From M3007 sp031425035 (GTDB lineage Bacteria; Bacteroidota; Bacteroidia; Chitinophagales; Saprospiraceae), in assembly GCA_031425035.1 (NCBI GenBank), contig JANPIN010000040.1:104380-168379 (forward strand): 64,000 nucleotides of DNA. The letters are read 5' to 3'. The position numbers were made by a program, and so were the translations under genes. This document shows positions 33,954 through 41,587 of this stretch, in pieces (the stretch's first letter is position 1; the number at the start of each line of letters is the position of its first letter). Below the pieces are notes generated by a model. The model was not told where the DNA came from and did not search any database. It was given only the letters and a program-made list of their open reading frames with translations.

Positions 33954-33991
33954 TTTTGCAGATTGGAAGTTCAATTTTCAATCTGCAAAAA
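33953..33991. promoter_or_regulatory. 13-bp perfect palindrome at the DUF4143 ATPase start
   Basis: Arms TTTTTGCAGATTG (33953-33965) and CAATCTGCAAAAA (33979-33991) are exact reverse complements around 13 nt. In the mRNA the hairpin would end at the start codon, so it may hide the ribosome-binding region, or it may be an operator. Confidence 0.6.
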
Positions 33992-34049
33992 TAGATATAT
34001 TTATTTATGATTGGGCATAGGCTTTCAACGCCTTCAAGCGGTCTGTTTT

Positions 34050-35069
34050 TTACTGTACGATCTGCCCATACGCCCCGCCGAACATCATTTCCCGCGCATT
34101 ATCCGTGGTCAGAAAGTCATGCGGAAAGCCCAGCTCGATCGCGCTCACGGCGTCCAGGGCCTGCAGGGCTTCCGCCGGGAGCGTGAAGTCGAGGCAACCC
34201 AGCGAATCCTGCAACTGCTCCGCCGTCCGGGCGCCGATCAGCGGAATAACGGTTTGCCGCGGGTCGCGCTGGCGGGTCCAGTTGATCGCCACCTGCCCGG
34301 GTTGTACGCCCAGGTTTTTGGCTACTTCCACCACTTTAGCGGCGATGGAGTTGGCGCGCTCACTACGGCGCGCACTGGCTTCGGTTACGCGTCCGGTTTC
34401 GCCTTTCAGGTATTTACCGGTCAATGCGCCGCCGCCAATAGCGCCCCAGGGCGTCACGGCCAGCCCAAAATGTTCGGCCATGGGCAGCAGATCCCGTTCG
34501 CTTGTCCGCTGGAGCAGGGAATACTCGATTTGCAGGGCGACGAAAGCCGTCCAGCCCCGTAACTCGGCCAGCACGTTGGATTTACTGACCACCCAGGCCG
34601 GCGTATCCGAAACGCCGATATACTGCACTTTGCCGCTGCGAACCAGATCGTCCAGTCCGCGCATCACTTCTTCTGTCGGCGTCATACCATCCCAGGCATG
34701 CACCCAGAACAGGTCGAGGAACTCCGTCCCCAGGCGCTTCAGGCTTTCTTCCACCGAACGCATCATGTTCTTGCGGTGGTTGCCGGCAAAGTTGGGATCA
34801 CCCAGTCGGTCGCGCAGCGTGTATTTGGAAGCCACCACGAAATGATGGCGGTCACTTTTGATAAAATCGCCGAGCCAGCGTTCGCTGGTGCCTTCGGTAT
34901 AGCGGTTGGCGGTATCAACAAAGTTGCCGCCGGCCATGGCATACGTGTCGAATATTTTTCGGCTTTCCTCTTTATCGGCGCCCCAGCCCCATTCCGTGCC
35001 GAAAGTCATGGTGCCGAGACAAAGCTCGGAAACGCGCAGGCCGGAGCGGCCCAGAAGACGGTAGTTCAT
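34050..35069 (-). CDS. aldo/keto reductase
   Basis: A 339-residue NADPH-dependent oxidoreductase of the AKR superfamily. It starts MNYRLLGRSGLRVSELCLGT and has the active-site aspartate segment GGNFVDTANRYTEG (D/Y), the lysine strand HHFVVASKY, DLFWVHAWDG, and the C-terminal NADP-binding region IPLIGARTAEQLQDSLG. Such enzymes reduce aldehydes or ketones; the substrate is unknown. It begins 27 bp after the mltG stop in the same orientation and may be co-transcribed. Confidence 0.9.
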   Translation of the reverse strand: MNYRLLGRSGLRVSELCLGTMTFGTEWGWGADKEESRKIFDTYAMAGGNFVDTANRYTEGTSERWLGDFIKSDRHHFVVASKYTLRDRLGDPNFAGNHRKNMMRSVEESLKRLGTEFLDLFWVHAWDGMTPTEEVMRGLDDLVRSGKVQYIGVSDTPAWVVSKSNVLAELRGWTAFVALQIEYSLLQRTSERDLLPMAEHFGLAVTPWGAIGGGALTGKYLKGETGRVTEASARRSERANSIAAKVVEVAKNLGVQPGQVAINWTRQRDPRQTVIPLIGARTAEQLQDSLGCLDFTLPAEALQALDAVSAIELGFPHDFLTTDNAREMMFGGAYGQIVQ

Positions 35070-35096
35070 AATGCTGATGGTTTTGAAGGTTAATAT

Positions 35097-36143
35097 TCAC
35101 CCCCTTCTCTTCACATACTCCTGAAACCGCGCCGCGTTCACCAGATGCGCCGAATACGTGACCGCAAAGGCATGCGTGCCGGAATCATCCGGACGGGCGC
35201 AGAAATAGATATAGTCGTGTTTTTCGGCATTCAGCACCGCATCCAGACTGGAGATGGAGGCCATACTGATTGGACCGGGTGGCAAACCCTTATAAATATA
35301 AGTGTTATACGGCGAATCGAAGGTCGTGTGGTACTCCGTCACCCGGCGCGTCAAGAAATCACGGGTCGCAAATACGCAGGTCGGGTCGGCCTGCAAACGC
35401 ATTCCGATCTTCAGGCGGTTGAGATACACGCCGGCAATGGTGGGCCGTTCCGCAAAGAAATTGCTTTCCCGCTCGACGATGGAAGCCAGGGTATACACCT
35501 CTAACTCGCTGAGGCCCCAGGCTTTAGCCTTAGCTACTCGGTCGTTTTTCGCCCAGAAGGCATCGTGTTCTTTTACCATTTTCCGGACAAAGCCCTGGGC
35601 GTCGGTATTCCAGTACATCGCGTACGTGTTGGGGATAAAGATCGACATCAGGGTTTCCGGCTGGTAACCTATTTCCGCCAGGAAAGCCGGATCACGGAAC
35701 GTATACAACAGGGCCAGGGAGTCCGCTTCAATGAATCGGGCCACCTTTCCCGCTACTTCTTCCGGCAGGCGCTCATTGTTAAGCACCACATTAACGGGGG
35801 CCTGTTCACCGTTCCGCAGGTGCTGGATCAGGTCGCGGTTGGTCCAGCCGGGTTGCACTTCAAAGCGACCGGCGCGCATTTTATCTTTCTTGTAGGCCAT
35901 TTTTTCGGCCAGCCAGCGAAAGTCCGCTTCATCCTGGATGAAACCGCCTTTTTTTAAAATGCTGACGACCTGTTCAAAATTGGAGTTGGAGGGAATACAC
36001 ACGAACTGGCTGACTAATTCCTTCGGCACTCCGGAAAAATAAATGGCTTTCAACGGGCGCCAGGCGAATACCAGACCGCCAATGACCGCAGCCAGTAAAA
36101 ATAAAAGAACGTACGTTCTGGTGGATGACTTTTTCGATTCCAT
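35097..36143 (-). CDS. mltG: endolytic murein transglycosylase MltG
   Basis: A 348-residue inner-membrane protein of the YceG/MltG family, which cleaves nascent glycan strands and ends their elongation. One membrane helix lies at about 10-30 (TYVLLFLLAAVIGGLVFAW). A LysM-like segment follows, then the catalytic domain with SIVERESNFFAERPTIAGVY (catalytic glutamate) and the family end motifs PTCVFATRDFL, SPYNTYIYKGLPPGPI and CARPDDSGTHAF. The ATG at 36143 is chosen because the earlier opening at 36197 adds a non-conserved 18 residues. Confidence 0.93.
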   Translation of the reverse strand: MESKKSSTRTYVLLFLLAAVIGGLVFAWRPLKAIYFSGVPKELVSQFVCIPSNSNFEQVVSILKKGGFIQDEADFRWLAEKMAYKKDKMRAGRFEVQPGWTNRDLIQHLRNGEQAPVNVVLNNERLPEEVAGKVARFIEADSLALLYTFRDPAFLAEIGYQPETLMSIFIPNTYAMYWNTDAQGFVRKMVKEHDAFWAKNDRVAKAKAWGLSELEVYTLASIVERESNFFAERPTIAGVYLNRLKIGMRLQADPTCVFATRDFLTRRVTEYHTTFDSPYNTYIYKGLPPGPISMASISSLDAVLNAEKHDYIYFCARPDDSGTHAFAVTYSAHLVNAARFQEYVKRRG

Positions 36144-36362
36144 GTTTGTTGTACTTGTGGCGGGTAGTCTGGAGGGCTGGATAGTGAGAGCGAACATGAT
36201 TAAGTAAGAAGTTTGGCTAAACGATGAACAGGCACTTCCTGTTTCCAGGAAGGGCTATCTGATTATGCTTCGGCGATGGATTAAAATAAAAATAGAAACC
36301 AGTATTAATTCAACCTTCTCATTAACAGGTAGTTATCAAAAAACCTGCTGCAGCAAAGGCCA

Positions 36363-36400
36363 CAAAAAATTCCGCGCAAAACTACGGGTCTTTGCGCGGA
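36363..36400 (-). terminator. panB terminator
   Basis: On the reverse strand TCCGCGCAAA and TTTGCGCGGA (36400-36391 and 36380-36371) pair perfectly around 10 nt and are followed by ATTTTTTG. It lies 40 nt after the panB stop codon. Confidence 0.85.
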
Positions 36401-36439
36401 TCACGATTCACCTGAATGGGTAAATCAAGAATTTTGGGG

Positions 36440-37258
36440 TTAGTATTGCTCCGTATCATTAGGAAATTCCCGGGCTTTTACGTCCGAAATATAGTGTTTA
36501 GTTGCCTCGCCCATGGCCTCGAAGAGTTCCAGGTAGCGACGGAGGAAACGCGGTTTAAAGTCCTTGGTGATGCCCAGCATATCATGGGTAACCAGCACCT
36601 GCCCATCGGCATGTTGGCCGGCGCCAATCCCGATCGTCGGAATTTCCAGGCTTTCCGAAACCACCTGCGTCAGGCTGGCCGGGATCTTTTCCAGCACCAG
36701 GGCAAAGCAGCCGAGGGTCTGTAATAATAAAGCGTCCTCCCGCAGTTTCAGGGCTTCGGTTTCTTCTTTGGCGCGTACAGTATACGTGCCGAATTTGTAA
36801 ATACTTTGCGGGGTGAGTCCCAGGTGCCCCATGACGGGAATACCGGCCATAAGAATACGCTTGATGGACTTTTCCACCTCTGCGCCGCCTTCCAGTTTGA
36901 TGGCGTGGGCGCCGGATTCTTTCATCACCCGGATAGCGCTCGACAAGGCTATTTCCGGATTCGACTGGTAACTGCCAAAGGGCAGATCGACGACGACCAT
37001 GGCCCGGTGGACAGCACGCACCACGGATTGTGCGTGGTAGATCATCTGATCGAGCGTGATGGGTAGGGTGGTTTCGTGACCGGCCATGACATTGGAAGCG
37101 GAATCGCCCACCAGCAAAATGTCAATCCCCGCCTCGTCGAGAATGCGCGCCATGGAAAAGTCGTAGGCGGTGAGCATAGCGATCTTTTCGCCCCGTTTTT
37201 TCATGGCTTGAATGACGTGCGTGGTCACCCGTTTAATTTCACCGGTAGATGCAGACAT
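36440..37258 (-). CDS. panB: 3-methyl-2-oxobutanoate hydroxymethyltransferase
   Basis: A 272-residue enzyme making ketopantoate from 2-oxoisovalerate and methylenetetrahydrofolate, the first committed step of pantothenate and CoA synthesis. Signatures are clear: AMLTAYDFSMARILDEAG, LLVGDSASNVMAGHETTLPI, VDLPFGSYQ, AIKLEGG, PVMGHLGLTPQS and GIGAGQHADGQVLV with DMLG. Length is typical. The ATG at 37258 (MSASTGEIKRVT) is chosen over 37357. It ends at a strong terminator and is transcribed alone as far as the sequence shows. Confidence 0.95.
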   Translation of the reverse strand: MSASTGEIKRVTTHVIQAMKKRGEKIAMLTAYDFSMARILDEAGIDILLVGDSASNVMAGHETTLPITLDQMIYHAQSVVRAVHRAMVVVDLPFGSYQSNPEIALSSAIRVMKESGAHAIKLEGGAEVEKSIKRILMAGIPVMGHLGLTPQSIYKFGTYTVRAKEETEALKLREDALLLQTLGCFALVLEKIPASLTQVVSESLEIPTIGIGAGQHADGQVLVTHDMLGITKDFKPRFLRRYLELFEAMGEATKHYISDVKAREFPNDTEQY

Positions 37259-37341
37259 AGCAGAACTTAGGTCCAGAATATTTGAGCGCGAAAGGTAGTA
37301 AGGCTGCGGCAGACCTGCGGTAGATTTTGGGCGATATAGCC

Positions 37342-37373
37342 AAAAAAGTAGCCGCACCTCGTTTGGTACGGCT
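37342..37373 (-). terminator. terminator-like hairpin with T-tract upstream of panB
   Basis: On the reverse strand AGCCGTACC and GGTGCGGCT pair (one wobble) around AAACGA, followed by ACTTTTTTGG. It would end a reverse-strand transcript before panB, which suggests something is transcribed in the 37380-37900 interval. Confidence 0.6.
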
Positions 37374-37387
37374 CTCTAACAACAAAT

Positions 37388-37582
37388 TATAATCCCATGA
37401 ACATTTTTGTGCTGGAGGCTCCGTCAGGAGCGGCAGTGCGGCAGAAAGACTTTGTGAAGCGTCAGAAAAGCCTGTACGGAAAAAGGCCGGCAACTGCGGG
37501 AAATAAATCATTCAGGTGGGGTGCGTCCTTCCTCAATAGAAAGACGCACCGCTTCCCCGAATTTGTATAATCCCATGAACAT
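37388..37582 (-). repeat. 17-bp direct repeat, two copies 178 bp apart
   Basis: ATGTTCATGGGATTATA (reverse strand) occurs at 37404-37388 and 37582-37566. In each copy a hairpin begins about 14-15 nt after the motif (37373-37350 and 37550-37520), with different stem sequences. Shared spacing makes a duplicated structured element likely. Confidence 0.75.
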
Positions 37583-37837
37583 ATCTCATCTGGCGGCAAT
37601 TCATTAACTACCACCGTTCATGCTACAAAAGTGCATGACGGTTTTTTCGTATGCAATAACAGATTTTATATCTTGTGAAAAAAAATTGGATTTTATATTT
37701 TGCGTTTTTACTAATAACTTATTGATCTTTAATATTTTAATATTTTTTTGAGTTCATTTTTTGTGAAAAATACATCTTTGAAAATACGTTGTTTAACCCT
37801 TGAAAAATTTTGCCTATTGACCGGGTGGGGGAGACTA

Positions 37838-37887
37838 GCATAACGGAGCCGGGCTCCTTACAAAAAGGTAGCCCGGCTCCGTTATGC
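37838..37887 (-). terminator. strong hairpin after the DUF4249-like gene
   Basis: Arms 37838-37855 and 37870-37887 (GCATAACGGAGCCGGGCT and its complement) pair perfectly over 18 bp, 20 nt after the stop codon at 37908. The expected T-tract is absent after the stem but present in the loop, so termination strength is uncertain. Confidence 0.65.
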
Positions 37888-37907
37888 CAGTCTGCGTGCT
37901 AATTTGT

Positions 37908-38942
37908 TTAATACCGGAAATTGAGATCGACGGTCAGGATGTTATCGTTCATCGCATCCACGGTCTTCGTTTCAATTTTGATGTTTTTCAGCGTGCTGCG
38001 GTTCTTGCTGGTAAAAATGCCGTAGCCCTCTGAAATGTTGGTGTACGTGGGCAGGGTTTCCGCACTGGTGATGCCGCTGGCAACACTTATCGTGGACAGG
38101 TAGGCCGCAATCTCCTTCCCACCACCTTCCAGCGTCAGGTCGGAAAACTCGAAGTAACGATAGCGGTCGTTGTTCACCACCTTTGGAATACTGTCACTCA
38201 GCACCTGGAAAAAATCTTTAGCCAGTATTTCCGCTTTGCCGCTTACCTGACCGTTGTTCAGCACACCGCTGTTTTTCTGGTTGGTAAATGCTTGCCAGGT
38301 GATGGTTTTATGCGCCAGTACCGTACCATTTGGCGCTTCCTCCCGATAACGAATGGTGAAAATAGCGTTGAAATACACGGCATTAACGTCCGATTTCCAG
38401 GAAACGGATGTAGGCGTGGTATTCAAAAAATTAATGATGGGCGGGGTTTGCTGCTGGTTGGGGATCTGAAATGTAAATTCCCCCGGAATGGTCGTTTCCG
38501 CCGTAATATCCGCTTTGCCATCGGCCCGTTTGATGACCAGTCGGTATTTTTCCCCCACGGCCAGTCCTTGTCCGGCCGGCGTTTTTATCTTGTATAGCCA
38601 GTTGGGCTGGGTGGCAAAAATGCCGCTGCGGCGGGGAAACCCTTCCAGATTACCATCCACCCGGGTCAGTTGCACCTGGCTGTTGTTGCTTGTCCGTACC
38701 AGGAAGACCGAAATTGCGTCGGCGGGGTAATAGAGCGAATCGGCAATCTGGGCGATTTCGAATGCGCTGGTTTGCGGGTCCAGAAAGGCCTTTTCGATGC
38801 GGACATACTGCGCCGTGTCTTTGGCGGAAAGGATGGCATATACCACCGGCACTTCTTTCCAGGGAGCGGCAACATCGAAATCATTGGTACAGCTGGCGAT
38901 CAGCAGGGCCGTAACAGGCAGAAGAAGCAGTAGTTTTTTCAT
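37908..38942 (-). CDS. DUF4249-like outer lipoprotein
   Basis: A 344-residue predicted lipoprotein: signal MKKLLLLLPVTALLIASC with the modified cysteine at 18, then VPVVYAILSAKDTAQYVRIEKAFLD near the start of the mature part, a pattern I associate with DUF4249 proteins of Bacteroidota. The remainder is beta-rich (AISVFLVRTSNNSQVQL, TAETTIPGEFTF) and ends in LTVDLNFRY. Function unknown; family members often accompany TonB-dependent outer-membrane proteins, but none is adjacent here. It has a good promoter 40 nt upstream and a strong hairpin downstream, so it is probably a single-gene unit. Confidence 0.75.
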   Translation of the reverse strand: MKKLLLLLPVTALLIASCTNDFDVAAPWKEVPVVYAILSAKDTAQYVRIEKAFLDPQTSAFEIAQIADSLYYPADAISVFLVRTSNNSQVQLTRVDGNLEGFPRRSGIFATQPNWLYKIKTPAGQGLAVGEKYRLVIKRADGKADITAETTIPGEFTFQIPNQQQTPPIINFLNTTPTSVSWKSDVNAVYFNAIFTIRYREEAPNGTVLAHKTITWQAFTNQKNSGVLNNGQVSGKAEILAKDFFQVLSDSIPKVVNNDRYRYFEFSDLTLEGGGKEIAAYLSTISVASGITSAETLPTYTNISEGYGIFTSKNRSTLKNIKIETKTVDAMNDNILTVDLNFRY

Positions 38943-38981
38943 GTTTGAGTAACGTCAGCACCGCAGGTCGCGGTTGGGATG

Positions 38982-39012
38982 CAAAAGTAAATATTTTTAC
39001 AGGCTACGTCAA
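38982..39012 (-). promoter_or_regulatory. Bacteroidota-type promoter for the DUF4249-like gene
   Basis: On the reverse strand TTG (39012-39010) and TACTTTTG (38989-38982) are 20 nt apart, matching TTG-N(17-23)-TAnnTTTG exactly. The start codon is at 38942, giving a leader of about 35 nt. The best promoter match in the window. Confidence 0.65.
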
Positions 39013-39064
39013 AAAAGCCTTGCCAGCCGGCGACGTTTGCCCAGTAATTTTTCCGGCCAGTCGC

Positions 39065-39100
39065 AAAGAATCCCTGTCGACAGCACGTCAACAGGGATTC
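39065..39100 (-). terminator. hairpin after atpC
   Basis: Arms GAATCCCTGT (39068-39077) and ACAGGGATTC (39091-39100) are exact complements with a 13-nt loop. On the reverse strand it is followed by TTTGCG, a weak T-tract, about 100 nt after the atpC stop. Confidence 0.6.
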
Positions 39101-39112
39101 TTGGGTAGGGGA

Positions 39113-39199
39113 AAGGAGGTAGGAGTCAGGAGGTAGGAGTCAGGAGTTAGGGGTTAGGAGTGCTGTGCCTGTCTCCTGTCACCTGACTCCTGTCCCCTA
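39113..39199. repeat. AGGAGTCAGG oligonucleotide array, 3' side of atpC
   Basis: The forward half (39113-39160) repeats GGAGGTAGGAGTCAGGAG-type units; the second half (39170-39197) carries the inverse, CTCCTGTCACCTGACTCCTG. The RNA would fold into a long imperfect hairpin. A related array lies on the other side of atpC. Confidence 0.75.
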
Positions 39200-39201
39200 A
39201 A

Positions 39202-39447
39202 TTATCTTACGCTCGACACCAGCAGCGCCACTTCATTATTCAGCATTTCCACAAAACCACCGTCCACGGAAAAATTCAATTTTTCGCCGTTGGTTTTCAC
39301 GATGCTCACTTCCCCTTTTTGCAGGGAGGAAACGATGGGCGCGTGGTTATCCAGCATTTGAAAATAACCGACCGTGCCGGGTACTTTCACCGATTTCACT
39401 GCACCGGAAAAAATTTCCTTTTCGGGAGATAGAATGGTCAGATTCAC
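39202..39447 (-). CDS. atpC: ATP synthase F1 epsilon subunit
   Basis: An 81-residue protein comprising only the N-terminal beta-sandwich of epsilon (MNLTILSPEKEIFSGAVKSV, GYFQMLDNHAPIVSSLQKG, FSVDGGFVEMLNNEVALL). The C-terminal helical hairpin that inhibits ATP hydrolysis in other bacteria is absent, which is usual for Bacteroidota. Epsilon joins the central stalk of F1. It lies 130 bp downstream of atpD; that spacer and the DNA after atpC are filled with inverted repeat arrays. Confidence 0.93.
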   Translation of the reverse strand: MNLTILSPEKEIFSGAVKSVKVPGTVGYFQMLDNHAPIVSSLQKGEVSIVKTNGEKLNFSVDGGFVEMLNNEVALLVSSVR

Positions 39448-39462
39448 TTCTTGATAGTTATA

Positions 39463-39573
39463 GGTGACAGGAGTCAGGTGACAGGAGTCAGGGGTCAGGT
39501 GACAGGTGGTAGGTAACGGGTGTTTGTACTGTCACCTGCCTCCTAACTCCTGCCTCCTGACACCTGACTCCTA
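39463..39573. repeat. AGGAGTCAGGTGACAGG oligonucleotide array between atpD and atpC
   Basis: Forward units CAGGAGTCAGGTGACAGGAG occur from 39463 to about 39510, and inverted units (CACCTGCCTCCTAACTCCTG, then GACACCTGACTCCTAA) from about 39533 to 39573. It fills nearly all of the atpD-atpC spacer and matches the array after atpC in unit sequence and layout. Confidence 0.8.
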
Positions 39574-39577
39574 ATTT

Positions 39578-41095
39578 TTAATTTTCCGCTTCCGCCAGCA
39601 TTTTCTTACCCTTCGCGATAGCATCGTCGATGTTGCCGACCAGGTTGAAAGAAGCTTCCGGATATTCGTCCATTTCGCCGTCCATGATCATGTTGAAGCC
39701 ACGGATGGTTTCATCGATCGGTACCAGTACACCTTTGAGACCAGTGAACTGCTCGGCCACGTGGAAGGGCTGCGACAGGAAACGCTGTACGCGGCGGGCA
39801 CGACCTACGATGAGTTTGTCTTCGTCGGAAAGTTCTTCCATACCCAGGATGGCAATAATGTCCTGCAATTCATTGTAGCGCTGCAGGATCATTTTCACGC
39901 GCTGTGCGCAGCGGTAGTGTTCGTCGCCGATGATCTTCGGATCCAGGATACGCGAGGTGGAGTCCAGGGGATCCACGGCCGGGTAAATACCCAGGGACGC
40001 GATCTTCCGGCTCAATACCGTGGTGGCATCCAGGTGAGCGAAGGTTGTTGCCGGCGCCGGGTCAGTCAAGTCATCCGCAGGTACGTAAACGGCCTGTACG
40101 GAGGTGATCGAACCACGTTTGGTGGAAGTGATCCGCTCCTGCATGATCCCCATTTCGGTGGCCAGCGTTGGCTGGTAACCGACGGCGGAAGGCATCCGGC
40201 CCAGCAGAGCGGACACTTCGGAACCGGCCTGGGTGAAACGGAAAATGTTGTCCACAAAGAACAGGATATCGCGGCCGCCGGAAGGATCGCTCAGATCGCC
40301 GTCGCGGAAATATTCGGCCATGGTCAGACCGGAAAGCGCAACCCGGGCGCGGGCGCCGGGTGGTTCGTTCATCTGACCGAACACCAGCGTCGCCTGCGAT
40401 TGGGCCAGGCTGTTCATATCAACTTTGTCGAGGTCCCAGCCGCCTTCTTCCATGGAGTGCTTGAACTCATCGCCGTATTTAATTACGTTCGATTCGATCA
40501 TCTCCCGCAGCAGGTCATTGCCTTCGCGGGTACGTTCGCCCACGCCGGCGAAAACCGACATACCGTCATAGGCTTTAGCGATGTTATTGATCAATTCCAT
40601 GATCAACACCGTTTTACCTACACCAGCGCCGCCGAACAGACCGATCTTACCGCCTTTAGCGTATGGCTCGATCAGGTCGATGACCTTAATACCAGTGTAC
40701 AGAATTTCCCGCTCCGTGGACAGATCTTCGTAAGCCGGTGGTTTGCGGTGAATAACGTAGGCGTCTTTACCTTTTTCTACTTTACCAATGCCGTCGATGG
40801 CTTCACCGACCACGTTGAAAAGGCGGCCGCGAACAGCCTGGCCAACCGGCATAGCGATCGGCGAGCCGGTATCGACACATTCCACACCGCGCATCAGACC
40901 ATCGGTGGAGTCCATGGCGATGGTACGTACGCCGTTTTCACCAAGGTGACGCTGTACTTCCAATACCAGTACGGTACCGTCGGCACGGGTAATCTCCAGT
41001 GCACTGAGGATTTCGGGCAGTTCGCTGTTTTCTCCGCTGAAGTCAACGTCCACAACGGCACCGATAATTTGCTTAATACGACCAATATTAGCCAT
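39578..41095 (-). CDS. atpD: ATP synthase F1 beta subunit
   Basis: A 505-residue catalytic subunit of F1F0 ATP synthase. Walker A is GLFGGAGVGKTVLIMEL; the catalytic glutamate segment GVGERTREGNDL, DNIFRFTQAGSEVSALLGRMPSAVG-type motifs and the C-terminal Q.FHVAEQFTG are present (segments read separately). The start at 41095 (MANIGRIKQIIGAVVDV) matches homologues; the frame opens 34 codons earlier. A TACTTTTG element lies about 92-99 nt upstream. It forms a two-gene unit with atpC, apart from the other ATP synthase genes. Confidence 0.97.
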   Translation of the reverse strand: MANIGRIKQIIGAVVDVDFSGENSELPEILSALEITRADGTVLVLEVQRHLGENGVRTIAMDSTDGLMRGVECVDTGSPIAMPVGQAVRGRLFNVVGEAIDGIGKVEKGKDAYVIHRKPPAYEDLSTEREILYTGIKVIDLIEPYAKGGKIGLFGGAGVGKTVLIMELINNIAKAYDGMSVFAGVGERTREGNDLLREMIESNVIKYGDEFKHSMEEGGWDLDKVDMNSLAQSQATLVFGQMNEPPGARARVALSGLTMAEYFRDGDLSDPSGGRDILFFVDNIFRFTQAGSEVSALLGRMPSAVGYQPTLATEMGIMQERITSTKRGSITSVQAVYVPADDLTDPAPATTFAHLDATTVLSRKIASLGIYPAVDPLDSTSRILDPKIIGDEHYRCAQRVKMILQRYNELQDIIAILGMEELSDEDKLIVGRARRVQRFLSQPFHVAEQFTGLKGVLVPIDETIRGFNMIMDGEMDEYPEASFNLVGNIDDAIAKGKKMLAEAEN

Positions 41096-41587
41096 AGAAC
41101 GAAATGATGTTTGGTTTGCTGCGTCTTTTTGCCGGTATTGGCAGTATAATAATGAACCGATAAACGCATTTTCTTTAAAAGCCGCGCAAAAGTACACAGG
41201 TTTTGCATAAAATCATGGGTGTTGGCGACTTTTTATCGATCAAAATTAAATTCTGTAAAAAAATTGCCATTGGGCATCAATCCCTGTTAAACCGGCGTGT
41301 TTTGCTGTCGCTTCCACGTTTTGTTTGGCCAAAAAGGCGGAGTCTTACGCGTATATTGTGGAGTAAAAACTTGTGATCGTTTGGTAATTTAACACAAATA
41401 CAGATACTCCGAATACGCGTAATGTTCGACTTTTGCAAACTTCTCTCGAAAATCCTGCCTCTTGCGGTCAAGTTTCCGGCATTCTTTCTCCCTTGGAGAA
41501 TAATAATCAGGGCGATCACGTTATTCGCCCGTCCCTCGGATTGACCGCTTACAGCTTCCTTTTTTATTATTTAAAGTACTGTAATTC
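41096..41587. other. 492-bp divergent intergenic region between atpD and the transglycosylase gene
   Basis: An AT-rich region upstream of two divergent genes. It holds a candidate atpD promoter at 41187-41194 and presumably the promoter of the transglycosylase gene. No RNA gene or short coding frame was recognised. Confidence 0.5.
41187..41194 (-). promoter_or_regulatory. candidate -7 element of atpD
   Basis: Reverse-strand TACTTTTG is a perfect TAnnTTTG match, about 92 nt before the atpD start. A TTG at the -33 distance is not evident. Confidence 0.45.

Larger units (their letters stand above)
37259..37907. other. 649-bp intergenic region with duplicated motif-hairpin units
   Basis: This region lies upstream of panB and downstream of the DUF4249-like gene (both reverse strand). 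It has two copies of a 17-bp motif, each followed on the reverse strand by a hairpin (37520-37582 and 37350-37404), a T-tract after the second hairpin, an AT-rich stretch (about 37640-37810) and a strong hairpin at the right end. A 57-codon frame (37397-37570, forward) has no recognisable product. A non-coding RNA is possible. Confidence 0.6.

Noticed and set aside
37397..37570. 57-codon forward frame between panB and the DUF4249-like gene
   Set aside because: Its start and end fall in the duplicated 17-bp motif, it covers one of the hairpins, and its product matches nothing known; a non-coding explanation fits better.
39113..39573. CRISPR array near atpC
   Set aside because: The units are short, degenerate and inverted in the second half, with no constant-length spacers and no cas gene.
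39761..41107. Antisense frame of 448 codons inside atpD
   Set aside because: atpD is unmistakable; the opposite frame shows no recognised protein.
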